64,000 nucleotides of DNA from RBG-16-57-9 sp964462185 (GTDB lineage Archaea > Thermoproteota > Bathyarchaeia > TCS64): assembly GCA_964462185.1 (NCBI GenBank), contig CAYWWV010000003.1:1-64000 (forward strand), given 5' to 3'. The translations under genes were made by a program, and so were the position numbers. A model generated the notes under the pieces. That model ran no database searches and was not told the origin of the DNA. It saw only the letters and a program-made list of their open reading frames with translations. Below are positions 44,961 to 53,571 of this stretch, piece by piece. The stretch's first letter is position 1; the number at the start of each line of letters is the position of its first letter.

Positions 44961-46093
44961 GCCTCAACCCTCCTCAAGACGTTAACCACAGATGTGGAGC
45001 CCAACCCCCCCATGTTGAGGGCTACACCCACATCTGCTTTATCCACCTGGTGGTCTCCGGCGGAGCCGCTCAGCTGGAGGTATAGCTCTGCCACCTGGTA
45101 GACCCCTGTGGCCCCCACGGGGTTCCCCCGCGCCTTCAGGCCGCCGAAGGTGTTTACGGGCAGCCTCCCCCCAAGGTCCACCTCGCCATCCACCACCATC
45201 CTCCAGGCCTCCCCCTTCCCAGCCAGCCCCAGGGCCTCGATGCTGAGAAGCCCGGTAATGGTGAAGTCGTCGTGGACCTCAGCCAGCCCCACGTCGCTGG
45301 GCCCCACTCCTGCCTCCTCGTAGGCCTTTCGAGCCGCTGAGGCCGCTGACTCTAGGAACAGGGGGTCCTTCCTTTGGGCCAAACTAGAGTAGTCGGTGGA
45401 GACGGCTGTACCCGCCAGCTCCACGCCTCCCCCCTCCAGGGGGGCCAAGACGACGGCCGCGGCCCCGTCGCCCACACCCGAGCACTCCATCATGTGGATG
45501 GGGTCTGCCTCCATGGGGCTGGCCATGGCGCGTTCCAGGCTCATCCTGAAGGGGTACTGGGCGTGGCTGCATCCCTCGGCGTGCTCGTGGCTCTTAACGG
45601 CCATCATGCACACATCCTCGGCGGTGGCGTAGGAGTCGAGATACATTCGGTGGACCATGGCGGCCACCCCAGACTTGGTGACCCCCGTGTAAGCCGTGTA
45701 CTCATAGTCCTCCTCCATGGATAGGGCTGAGGAGACCTCCTCGGGGAGGACGTCACTCATCTTCTCAACCCCCACCACCAGGGCGGCCTTGCTTTTACCC
45801 GACTTCACCGCCTGGTAGGCCTCGTGGACGGCTAAACCCCCGCTGGCGGAGCCCGCCTCCACCCTGATGGCTGGGAGGCCGTGGATCCCCAAGGCCTGGG
45901 CCAGGTGGGCCCCCAGGTTCAACTGGTTCTGCATGACTGGTCCACACATATTCCCCACGTAGAGCTTGTCCACCTCCACCCCGGCGTCCTCCACAGCCTT
46001 GAGGGCGGCTTGGGTGAACAGGCTTTCAAGGGATTCCCCCCAGTGCTCCTTGACCTTCACCAGGCCTACGCCTACAACCCCTACCCTGCTCAT
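44957..46093 (-). CDS. Thiolase-family acetoacetyl-CoA-synthase-like protein with altered active site
   Basis: The 378-residue protein is an archaeal SCP2-type thiolase by fold and operon position. The nucleophile block reads VEAGSASGG: the Cys of the usual VExxCASG is Ser82. The block usually written GHPxGATG is GNPVGATG, so His is replaced by Asn. EVHDDFTITG with its His is kept. A normal Claisen condensation through an acyl-Cys is therefore doubtful unless another residue substitutes. It overlaps HMGS upstream and DUF35 downstream by four bases each and probably still sits in the complex. Confidence 0.85.
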   Translation of the reverse strand: MSRVGVVGVGLVKVKEHWGESLESLFTQAALKAVEDAGVEVDKLYVGNMCGPVMQNQLNLGAHLAQALGIHGLPAIRVEAGSASGGLAVHEAYQAVKSGKSKAALVVGVEKMSDVLPEEVSSALSMEEDYEYTAYTGVTKSGVAAMVHRMYLDSYATAEDVCMMAVKSHEHAEGCSHAQYPFRMSLERAMASPMEADPIHMMECSGVGDGAAAVVLAPLEGGGVELAGTAVSTDYSSLAQRKDPLFLESAASAARKAYEEAGVGPSDVGLAEVHDDFTITGLLSIEALGLAGKGEAWRMVVDGEVDLGGRLPVNTFGGLKARGNPVGATGVYQVAELYLQLSGSAGDHQVDKADVGVALNMGGLGSTSVVNVLRRVEA

Positions 46094-47127
46094 TCCACGA
46101 TCTGCCTCCTGTGAACCAGGTAGCGGGCGTAGTCCAGATACTTCTTATGGGCTATGAAGTCCTGGACCTTGGGCCCTTGCCTCTTCTCGGTCACCGCTTC
46201 TTGAACCTCCAGTATGAAGGAGTCGCTCCCACTGCCAGAGCCATAGCTCACGGCGAAGATCTTGTCGCCTGGGTTGGCCACGTCCAGCACGCTGGCCAGG
46301 CCGACGGGGGTGCTCCCCGCGTAGGTGTTTCCAATCATGGGGGAGACCAATCCAGGCTTTATCTGGTCCATGGTGAAGCCCAGCATCCTTGCGGCCTTGA
46401 TGGGGAACTTGGCGTTGGGCTGGTGGAAGACCGCCCACTGGAAGTCCTGGGGGGTGTAGCCCGTCTCATCCAGTAGAACCCTGGCGGCCCCCAAGATGTG
46501 CTTGAAATACGCGGGCTCCCCCGTGAACCTGCTGCCGTGGCTAGGGTACATCACCTTGGCCCGCCTCCAAAAATCGGGGGTGTCGGTCACATAGCTGTGG
46601 GAGGCCTCCACATAGGCCACCGTCTGAGAACTCCTCTCGGCGAAGATGAATGCGGCCCCCCCGCAGGCAGCGGTGAACTCCAAGGCGTCCCGGGGCTTCC
46701 CCTGGGCCGTGTCCGCCCCAATGGCCATGGCATACTTCATCATACCACTCCCCACCAGGGCTATGCAGTTCTGCATGGCCTCAGTCCCAGCCTTACACGC
46801 GAACTCGTAATCCGCTGAGGAGACGTTGGGGGTGGCCCCTATGGCCTCGGCAACGATGGTTCCACAGGGCTTCACGGCGTAGGGCTTGGACTCTGTGCCG
46901 ACGTAGACCGCCCCGATCTCCCGGGGGTCCACGCCTGCCCTCCTCACAGCCTGCTTGGCCGCCTCCACGCTGATGGTTACAGCGTCCTCGTCCATGGCCA
47001 CCACGCTCTTCTCCTCGATGGGCGCTCCCTGGCTGCCCCACACACGGTTGATCTCCGAAGACTTCAACCGGTATATGGGGATGTAGGCCCCGTACCCAAG
47101 TATCCCCACCTGTCTGCCGGTTTTCAA
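46090..47127 (-). CDS. Hydroxymethylglutaryl-CoA synthase
   Basis: The 345-residue archaeal HMG-CoA synthase condenses acetyl-CoA and acetoacetyl-CoA for mevalonate and membrane-lipid synthesis. The nucleophile Cys111 lies in YEFACKAGTEA, a His in FHQPNAKFP and the Gly-rich SYGSGSGSD near the end. The start is TTG at 47127 (MKTGRQVGILGYGAYIP). A TTTAAAT box lies 45-50 nt upstream. First gene of the HMGS-thiolase-DUF35 operon. Confidence 0.94.
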   Translation of the reverse strand: MKTGRQVGILGYGAYIPIYRLKSSEINRVWGSQGAPIEEKSVVAMDEDAVTISVEAAKQAVRRAGVDPREIGAVYVGTESKPYAVKPCGTIVAEAIGATPNVSSADYEFACKAGTEAMQNCIALVGSGMMKYAMAIGADTAQGKPRDALEFTAACGGAAFIFAERSSQTVAYVEASHSYVTDTPDFWRRAKVMYPSHGSRFTGEPAYFKHILGAARVLLDETGYTPQDFQWAVFHQPNAKFPIKAARMLGFTMDQIKPGLVSPMIGNTYAGSTPVGLASVLDVANPGDKIFAVSYGSGSGSDSFILEVQEAVTEKRQGPKVQDFIAHKKYLDYARYLVHRRQIVE

Positions 47128-47218
47128 GGTAGATCTCTCTCTAGGTTCACGGAAATGGGGGAGGTCACCAATTTAAATCTCTCGACAACCACCGTAAAAA
47201 TAAACGACGATCGACGAT

Positions 47219-48091
47219 TCAAGCCAGGTATATGTCCCTTATGGTCTTAACCGACTTGGCGATAGACCTGAGGGTAAAGGGAGGCTCAAACCGCCGGCGA
47301 AGACCCTGGGCTTCCTCACCCACCACCTCGATGGAGCCCAAATCCGCCGGGCCCAGACCCTCACTGCTGCACCCCGCTATGTGGGTTATCTCCCCTGGGT
47401 TGAAGCCCATAAGCCAGGCGGCCACAGCATCCACCGAGACCAGGTTTCTACCGGCGACCAATAGGTTCATGCAGACGGGGCTGCCAACTATGGGGCCGTT
47501 GCCCTCCATGCAGTAGATGCCGTCAACTATTGTGAGGTGGGTTGGGACTACGCTGGGTAGGAAGGCGAGCACCTTGTCCAGGTGCCGGTGGAGCTTGTTC
47601 TTGTCCTTCCTCATCAAGACCCCGAAGAGGTTTTTGATTCCCAGGGTTACGGTGGTGTAGCCACAGGTCTTCATCTTGGGGAGGTTCACCAGGTAGTCCG
47701 CCCCCAGCACCAGCTCGGGCACCCTCAGAGCCACTCCGTCAAGCTCGAACTCCCGGTAGTCCTCCTCCTTGCTGAGGTTTACAAACTCGGCGTCCCACCT
47801 CTCCAAAACCCCCTGCAGCCCCAAGCCCTCCAAGCGTTTCTCGGCAGTCCCCGAAATATTATCCGACTCCACCACCAGGACGCGGTTCTCGTTCTCCCGT
47901 AGAACCTTGATAACGGCCTCCAGCACCAGGGGGTCGGTGACCACCATTCGGTGGGGGTTTCGCCGGTTGCATAGGTTGGGCTTCAAGACCACGGTGGCAC
48001 CCCTGGGGATCCCAAGGCCCCCGAGGAGTTGGATGCTTTCCCGCACAGCCTTCTCAACGTCCAGGGCTTGGACCACCGAGACCTTCACCAC
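47219..48091 (-). CDS. DUF362-domain protein
   Basis: The 290-residue protein contains the DUF362 core: VVLKPNLC, VTDPLVLEAVIKVL, VVESDNISGTA and NLPKMKTCGYTTVTLGIKNLFG. No ferredoxin cysteine motif is fused to it. The reaction of DUF362 proteins is not established, although they often accompany redox or cofactor genes. The GTG start overlaps the upstream Gfo/Idh/MocA gene by seven bases, so the two are one operon and may share a pathway. Confidence 0.85.
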   Translation of the reverse strand: MVKVSVVQALDVEKAVRESIQLLGGLGIPRGATVVLKPNLCNRRNPHRMVVTDPLVLEAVIKVLRENENRVLVVESDNISGTAEKRLEGLGLQGVLERWDAEFVNLSKEEDYREFELDGVALRVPELVLGADYLVNLPKMKTCGYTTVTLGIKNLFGVLMRKDKNKLHRHLDKVLAFLPSVVPTHLTIVDGIYCMEGNGPIVGSPVCMNLLVAGRNLVSVDAVAAWLMGFNPGEITHIAGCSSEGLGPADLGSIEVVGEEAQGLRRRFEPPFTLRSIAKSVKTIRDIYLA

Positions 48092-49080
48092 TTCAACCCC
48101 TCCATCGCCTTGGAGGCCGCCTCGAGGGCCAGCATAATATGGTACTCGTCCTCCAGGGTGAATAAGGGGGCTTCAACCCCCGAAACCACGTCTCTGAAAT
48201 GTCTGTACATCGCCGCGAAGCCAGGGTGTTTAAGGGTGGCCACCTCCAGGAGGCCGGTTAGACTCTTGGCCCCAACCCTGGGGGTTCCACCCCTCTTCTT
48301 AACCTTAACATCGTAGGGCCGTTTCAGTAGTTCAACCTCCAGGGAGCCGCCCTCCCCCACGACCTCCACGGAGAAACGGGGGATGAGGGCGGTCCAACTC
48401 ATATGCATCTCCACGGTAACGCCTCTGTCCGACTCCATCTCCAGGGTGGCGTTGTCGCAGACAGGGTAGTTTTCCCTCCTCCCCCATATGGACCTCAACC
48501 TCTGGGTTCTGCCGGCCAAGGGGTTCACCACCGAGAGGAGGTGGGGGAGGAGGTCCTCCACCACCCCCAGTTTCCTGTTCTCCCTGAAGCGGGTGCAGCT
48601 CCTGTAAAGCTTGAGGCTGTTCTCGAAGGATGCCTTTACCCTTTGGACCTCGCCTATGGAGCCTCCGAGAACCAACTGTCTGAGGTCGTCCAAGCAGGGA
48701 GTAAAAGCATAGTTGTGGACGGGGAAGACTGTTAGACCCGTCTCCTCCTGGAGCCTCATGATTCTCCGGAAGCCTTCCAGCGATTCACCCAGGGGTTTCT
48801 CGCATACCACATGTTTCCCGGCCTTTAACCCGGCCAAGGTGATCTCTTCGTGCAGGACTGGAGGGGTGTTCACAGCTATTGCGTCCACACTTGGGTCTGC
48901 CAAGAGGTCTTGGTAGTTGGTGTAGGTGTTGATGGCTCCGCATTTTGAGGCTGTTTTACGTAGCTGGTTGGGGTTGGGGTCTGCTAGGGCTGCTATCCTC
49001 AAGCCCTCCACGCATTGGATGGCCTTGTGGTGGAACAGCTGGGTTACCCTTCCGCATCCCACCAGGCCTATTCCCAGCAT
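48085..49080 (-). CDS. Gfo/Idh/MocA-family oxidoreductase
   Basis: The 331-residue protein has an N-terminal Rossmann domain (GIGLVGCGRVTQLFHHKAI) and the family motif CEKPLGESLEG (about residues 94-104), whose Lys is catalytic. The C-terminal alpha/beta substrate domain follows. These enzymes oxidise or reduce sugars, inositols and related compounds with NAD(P). ATG at 49080. It is translationally coupled to the DUF362 gene. Confidence 0.9.
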   Translation of the reverse strand: MLGIGLVGCGRVTQLFHHKAIQCVEGLRIAALADPNPNQLRKTASKCGAINTYTNYQDLLADPSVDAIAVNTPPVLHEEITLAGLKAGKHVVCEKPLGESLEGFRRIMRLQEETGLTVFPVHNYAFTPCLDDLRQLVLGGSIGEVQRVKASFENSLKLYRSCTRFRENRKLGVVEDLLPHLLSVVNPLAGRTQRLRSIWGRRENYPVCDNATLEMESDRGVTVEMHMSWTALIPRFSVEVVGEGGSLEVELLKRPYDVKVKKRGGTPRVGAKSLTGLLEVATLKHPGFAAMYRHFRDVVSGVEAPLFTLEDEYHIMLALEAASKAMEGLKW

Positions 49081-49119
49081 ATCTCTCCTACTCCACCCGC
49101 CTGTGTAAACGTTTTCCCC

Positions 49120-49389
49120 CTATAACTCGAGTAGCCTGCAAATTATTTGGTCTGCTAGGTTTCTGGGTTTTTCCAGTTTTTTGGGTTTGGGGGGGTTCTT
49201 GACGGCGCAGAAGTATTTCCAGTAGAAGTATTTCCCCACGGTGACCTCCAGGCCTAGTAGTTTGTGTAGGAAGACGTCTACGTTGCCCATCCAGGCCCGG
49301 CCCAGGAAGCTTCCTGCGAAGGCCATTCCCAGGAGGTAGGTGGCTATGGTTAGGAGGATTTTGGTTATGGTTTCGGTGTCGAGGACCAT
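49120..49389 (-). CDS. Small membrane protein of unknown function
   Basis: About 89 residues from ATG 49389 (a GTG lies three codons upstream). One hydrophobic segment (ILLTIATYLLGMAFAGSFLG) is followed by an aromatic- and lysine-rich tail. No family recognised. Base usage is slightly more AT-rich than neighbours. It stands between the Gfo/Idh/MocA gene and the flippase-like gene, all on the minus strand. Confidence 0.55.
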   Translation of the reverse strand: MVLDTETITKILLTIATYLLGMAFAGSFLGRAWMGNVDVFLHKLLGLEVTVGKYFYWKYFCAVKNPPKPKKLEKPRNLADQIICRLLEL

Positions 49390-49429
49390 TTTTATCACTA
49401 GCGATATGAGGCTTGGCTGGTATTAAATC

Positions 49430-50449
49430 TTAGCTGAAGACCTCCCCGGAGAGCTCCCGGTAGCCCAAACCCAGGGTGACCAGGCCGCAGAGCACCAGCT
49501 CAAACCAGTAGGTGGCCAGGCGGGTGAGGAGGCTGATGGAGGCCGCCAAGCCCAGGGGGAGGCCCAGCATCACCAGGGCCCCTGTGAGGGTGGCGTCCAC
49601 AACCCCCAAGCCGCTGGGGACGAGGATGTTTAGCTGTTGGATGAACTCGACCACGGCGTAGACGAGGACCAGGTGCCACAGGTTGAGGGCTTGCCCCAGG
49701 GCTCGGGAGACCAGGTTGGCCGTGACGGCCCCCGTGGCCCAGTGGAAGGAGACGAGGAGGAGGGAGGCCAGGTTAACCAGCGGCTTGGACTCCAAGAGGC
49801 GGAGGGAGCTGTCCAGCTCGGCGGCGAAGGCCTGGACACCCCCCAACCCGTATCTCTTGTTGTACACCCTTTTCTCCAGCTGGTCTCTGAGCCAGGTGGG
49901 GCTCCGCTGGTGGAGGCCCAGAAAGGTTTGGGGTTTCAAGATGACGGCGAAGAGGGCTGTGTTGGCTAGGGCGTAGAGCACTGTGAACCAGATGTACTTG
50001 GGGTCTATGGGTATCTGTTGGCGTTGAAACCAGCTGACCTTGGCGAACGCCAGGGAGATCAGGGTGCCGAACCCCAGGAAATAGTAGACCTTGCTGATGA
50101 TTACCGAGGAGACGGCCTTCCCCAGGGTCCCCCCCTTAGCCCTCTGGGCCAGGTGGGCCCTCACCAACTCGAAGCCCGAGGGCACGGGGAAGAGCCACAC
50201 GAGGAAGAGGGCTGCAAAGGTGGCCTCCACGCTTTCCCTCAAACTCACATCAACACCTAGAGCCCTCAAAAGTATGTGCCAGGAGAGGGCCAGGAAGACC
50301 AGCCCCACGTAGTTCACAGCCACAGCCAGGGCGAAGAGGGCGCCGTCGAAGTGCTCCACCTCCACGAGAGCCTTGAACGGATTCACAGCCACCAGGTAGG
50401 CTGCCAGCAACAGGAAGCCTAGGGCCAGGAGGGGTGCTCGTACACGCAT
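49430..50449 (-). CDS. LPG-synthase-TM / UPF0104 flippase-like membrane protein
   Basis: The 339-residue protein has about eight membrane helices and matches the lysylphosphatidylglycerol-synthetase transmembrane family (AglD-like in archaea). Typical blocks are LFPVPSGFELVRAHL, VISKVYYFLG and LNILVPSGLGVVDATLTG near the C-terminus. It probably moves or helps use a lipid-linked intermediate. It is divergent from the pyruvyltransferase-like gene and lies close to GT2 and inositol-phosphate synthase genes. Confidence 0.85.
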   Translation of the reverse strand: MRVRAPLLALGFLLLAAYLVAVNPFKALVEVEHFDGALFALAVAVNYVGLVFLALSWHILLRALGVDVSLRESVEATFAALFLVWLFPVPSGFELVRAHLAQRAKGGTLGKAVSSVIISKVYYFLGFGTLISLAFAKVSWFQRQQIPIDPKYIWFTVLYALANTALFAVILKPQTFLGLHQRSPTWLRDQLEKRVYNKRYGLGGVQAFAAELDSSLRLLESKPLVNLASLLLVSFHWATGAVTANLVSRALGQALNLWHLVLVYAVVEFIQQLNILVPSGLGVVDATLTGALVMLGLPLGLAASISLLTRLATYWFELVLCGLVTLGLGYRELSGEVFS

Positions 50450-50484
50450 TTCCCTGGAGTTGGTAGGGATGAGGTATTAAAAAC

Positions 50485-51396
50485 ATGGGCTTCACCTATT
50501 GGTTGGGGGGAGGCTTGGACCGCTTCGAGGAGTTCCTCAAAGGGTTCCAGGGGGGCAGGATAGTGGTTCTATCTCCCGGGGGGAACCATGGGGATACTTT
50601 GATCCACATGGGGTTGGCCAAGAAGCTTGGCGAGCTGGACATAGAGTTCGACTTCATCTCTCTGGAGACCCTATACAGGCGTAGCCTGGGGGTGGCGTTG
50701 AAGTATGTGTTGGGCCTGGCCCTGTGGGAGCTGGGCGCCCCCAGGAGAATCAGGGTTCTCCAAGTCCCCGAGGAGGTGGACCTGGTGTTGTTGGAGGGGG
50801 GCGGGTATATGTGTGACTACTGGTACGGCGCATGGTTCCTCAACCAAGCCAAACCCAGGGGCCCCACACCCATCGCCATAGGCCCCCAAAGCTACCACTT
50901 CAAAAAAACCGAGTTCCCCCAACACCTCACCGACAGCAGGGAGTACCATCTTTTCTGCAGGGAAAAACCCAGCCTCCACCACCTCACCCAGCTGGGCCTC
51001 CCCCCCAACACATCCGTATACCTCTCCCCCGACACAGCCCTATACCTGGAGAAGGAGGACCTGGAACCCTACATAGAGCCCCTGGAGGGAGGCTACGACC
51101 TCTTCGCCTTCAGGAAGGACAGGGAATCCCTTCTAAGCGCCCAACAGCGGCAAACCCTGGTGGACGGCTCGGATAACCCCCTTGTGGCTGACATATCTAA
51201 ACGGGGCAGCCTAACCGAGTTCATAACAACCATATTCCACGCCCACCATGTTTTCACCGACAGGCTCCACGTGGCCATAGCCGCCAAGGTCTTGGGCCGG
51301 CCCGCAACCCTCTTTCCCAATCGATACCACAAGAACAGGGGGGTTTGGGAGTACTCCCTGGCAGGCCACGTGGAGTTCTCCGAGCCCCCGCAGTAA
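50485..51396 (+). CDS. Polysaccharide pyruvyl transferase family protein
   Basis: The 303-residue protein has the family's N-terminal GGNHGDTLI (residues 32-40), LLEGGGYMCDYW, AIGPQSYHFKK and the C-terminal FTDRLHVAIAAKVLGRP. Members transfer pyruvyl from PEP to a sugar or act as GT-B-like sugar transferases; the acceptor here is unknown. It precedes GT2 by 33 nt in the same direction and is likely part of the same surface-glycan group. Confidence 0.87.
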   Translation: MGFTYWLGGGLDRFEEFLKGFQGGRIVVLSPGGNHGDTLIHMGLAKKLGELDIEFDFISLETLYRRSLGVALKYVLGLALWELGAPRRIRVLQVPEEVDLVLLEGGGYMCDYWYGAWFLNQAKPRGPTPIAIGPQSYHFKKTEFPQHLTDSREYHLFCREKPSLHHLTQLGLPPNTSVYLSPDTALYLEKEDLEPYIEPLEGGYDLFAFRKDRESLLSAQQRQTLVDGSDNPLVADISKRGSLTEFITTIFHAHHVFTDRLHVAIAAKVLGRPATLFPNRYHKNRGVWEYSLAGHVEFSEPPQ

Positions 51397-51429
51397 TTTT
51401 ATGGTGGTTGAACCACTTAGAATTGGAAG

Positions 51430-52443
51430 ATGCGGGAATATCCCTCCCTCAGCATAATCATACCTGTGTTAAACATGGAGGAGACCATCGGGCAAACCTT
51501 GGACTCCTTGATGGAGCTGGACTACCCCGGGGAAAAGCTGGAGATAGTAGTGGTAGACGGGTACAGCGTGGACAATACCGTTGAGATTGTGCGGGGATAC
51601 CCTGTGAAGCTGGTTTACCAGGAGGGGAAGGGTTTGAACGCGGCCAGGAACACAGGGATCAAGAACAGCAGCGGCGAGATAATCGCCTTCACCGATGGGG
51701 ACTGTGTGATCCCCAGGGATTGGGCCAAGAAGCTGGTGGACAACTTCTCCGACGAATCCATCGGATTCGTGGGGGGGAGCCTGGAGGGCGTGGACAAGAC
51801 CAATATTTGGAGCAACTACGCCGACGAAAGCCTTTTCCAGGTCTCCCCAAACTTCACCGACAAGTGGGAGACCAACAGCCTCATCTTCCTCCAATTCCCC
51901 GCGGGGGCCAACATGGCTTTCCGAAGAACAGCCTTGGCCAGGATCAAGTTTTTCGACGAGAACATAACCTACGGGTTCGACGACCTCCAACCCGTGGAAG
52001 CCATGTCCCTCAAGGGGTTCAAGATGATCTTCGACCCCGGCGTGAAGGTCTACCACCACCACCGCCGCACACTCATGAACCTCTTGAAGCAACACTTCAA
52101 CTATGGGAGGGGGGGTTCCCTGCTCATGATCCATAGGCGGAACAGCTTCCTGGCCAGCTGGTTCGCCGCTTTTCTGATCGCCTCCCTCTTCTTCACCTTC
52201 TTGGTGGCCTTCCTGGTGTATCTGGGGTTAAAGATCAACCACTCCCTCCCCCTCAACATTGTGAGCTGGCTTCTGGGCAGCTTCTTCCTTTTGGCGGTGG
52301 TATTCTACCTTCCCGTCAGCCTTAAGACCATGAGCCCTTGGAAGCCCTTCCTATACCCCCTCATAGACCTTTTGAGGGGGGGGACCTTCATGCTGGGAGG
52401 CCTATACCAGCTGACCCGCTCCCTATCGGCCAAGGTCTCCTAG
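51430..52443 (+). CDS. GT2-family glycosyltransferase with C-terminal membrane helices
   Basis: The 337-residue enzyme has a GT-A catalytic domain (SIIIPVLNMEETI at 8-20, DGYSVDNT, the DxD-type TDGDC at 88-92, then a DDLQPVEA acceptor block) and two C-terminal membrane helices (about 240-300). It transfers a sugar from a nucleotide donor, probably to a lipid carrier in the membrane. Neighbours are the flippase-like, pyruvyltransferase-like and inositol-phosphate synthase genes. Confidence 0.9.
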   Translation: MREYPSLSIIIPVLNMEETIGQTLDSLMELDYPGEKLEIVVVDGYSVDNTVEIVRGYPVKLVYQEGKGLNAARNTGIKNSSGEIIAFTDGDCVIPRDWAKKLVDNFSDESIGFVGGSLEGVDKTNIWSNYADESLFQVSPNFTDKWETNSLIFLQFPAGANMAFRRTALARIKFFDENITYGFDDLQPVEAMSLKGFKMIFDPGVKVYHHHRRTLMNLLKQHFNYGRGGSLLMIHRRNSFLASWFAAFLIASLFFTFLVAFLVYLGLKINHSLPLNIVSWLLGSFFLLAVVFYLPVSLKTMSPWKPFLYPLIDLLRGGTFMLGGLYQLTRSLSAKVS

Positions 52444-52493
52444 CCCCACGAGGAAACCCCTCTCCCCCAGGAGAAGGCTCATTAGGCGGGGGG

Positions 52494-52509
52494 TAACCTG
52501 TTCAGGTTA
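52494..52509. promoter_or_regulatory. 7-bp palindrome upstream of inositol-phosphate synthase
   Basis: TAACCTG and CAGGTTA are perfect complements separated by two bases. They lie 13 nt before the TTG start at 52522. Position suggests an operator or a translational hairpin; no second copy was found by eye. Confidence 0.45.
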
Positions 52510-52521
52510 AGGCGAAGTGAT

Positions 52522-53571
52522 TTGAGGGAGATTCGTCTGGCTTTGGCCGGTGTTGGTAACTGTGCCTCCTCCCTTATCCAGGGACTAGAGTACTACAAGG
52601 ACAACGGAGGGGAGGTGGGCCTCCTCCACCCCGAGGTGGGAGGCTACCGCGTGGGAGACATCAAGGTGGTGGCTGCCTTCGACATAGACACGCGGAAGGT
52701 GGGGTTGGATCTCTCGGAGGCGGTCTTCGCCGAGCCCAACAAGGCACCTAGGATGGCGGATCTGGGGGAGGCGGGGGTTGTCGTCGAGATGGGCCCCATC
52801 CTGGACTCACCCTCCCCAGACTCCATGAGCCTCATAAAACCCGCGAACCTGCCCAGCGTGGATGTGGCCGGTAGGCTGCGGGAGTCGAGGGCCGATGTCT
52901 TCCTCAACCTGGTATCGGGTGGGGCTGTAAACGCCAGCGACTTCTACGCCCATGCCGCCTTGGAGACTGGATGCGGGTTCATCAACGCCACCCCCAACAA
53001 CATCCTTGGGAAACCCGAGTTGGTCTCAAGGTTCTCCCAAGCAGGGGTGCCCTTGGCTGGCGACGACCTGATGAGCCAGATAGGGGCCACAGCCCTCCAT
53101 ATTGGCATCCTGGAGTTCCTGGTTTCCAGGGGGGTAAAGGTCTCCGAGAGCTACCAACTAGACGTGGGGGGCGGCTCCGAGTCGATAGACACCTTGGAGA
53201 GGACCAGAAACCTTAAGCGCGAGATAAAGACACAGGCCGTTAAAAGCCACGTCCCCTACGACTTCAGCCTTGTAAGCGGCTCCTCAGACTTCGTCGACTT
53301 CCTGGTGGACGGCAGAGACAGCTTCCTCTACCTCAAGGGGCGGTACTTTGGGGGAGCCGAGTTCAGCCTGGACTTGAAGCTGGGCACCCAGGACTCGCCC
53401 AACGCCGGAGGAATACTGGTGGACGTCATCCGGGGGTTGAAGGTGGCGAAGGACAGGGGCCTGGGGGGCCCCATAAACGAGGTGTGCTCCTACGGGTTTA
53501 AGCGGCCCCCCATCCACCTCTCCCTGGGGGAAGCCCTTAGGGGTTTCAGGGGTTTCACAGGATGTACATGA
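52522..53571 (+). CDS. Archaeal myo-inositol-1-phosphate synthase
   Basis: The 349-residue enzyme converts glucose 6-phosphate to inositol 1-phosphate with NAD. It begins with the dinucleotide loop LALAGVGNCASSL and has the family blocks LVSGGAVNASDFYAHAA, INATPNN, GDDLMSQIGATALH and KLGTQDSPNAGG. In archaea the product feeds phosphoinositol lipids. The start is TTG. The GPN GTPase gene overlaps its 3' end by ten bases. Confidence 0.9.
   Translation: MREIRLALAGVGNCASSLIQGLEYYKDNGGEVGLLHPEVGGYRVGDIKVVAAFDIDTRKVGLDLSEAVFAEPNKAPRMADLGEAGVVVEMGPILDSPSPDSMSLIKPANLPSVDVAGRLRESRADVFLNLVSGGAVNASDFYAHAALETGCGFINATPNNILGKPELVSRFSQAGVPLAGDDLMSQIGATALHIGILEFLVSRGVKVSESYQLDVGGGSESIDTLERTRNLKREIKTQAVKSHVPYDFSLVSGSSDFVDFLVDGRDSFLYLKGRYFGGAEFSLDLKLGTQDSPNAGGILVDVIRGLKVAKDRGLGGPINEVCSYGFKRPPIHLSLGEALRGFRGFTGCT

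Noticed and set aside
47195..47218. Tandem CGACGAT repeats
   Set aside because: Only two short copies; no array, no spacer pattern, nothing CRISPR-like.
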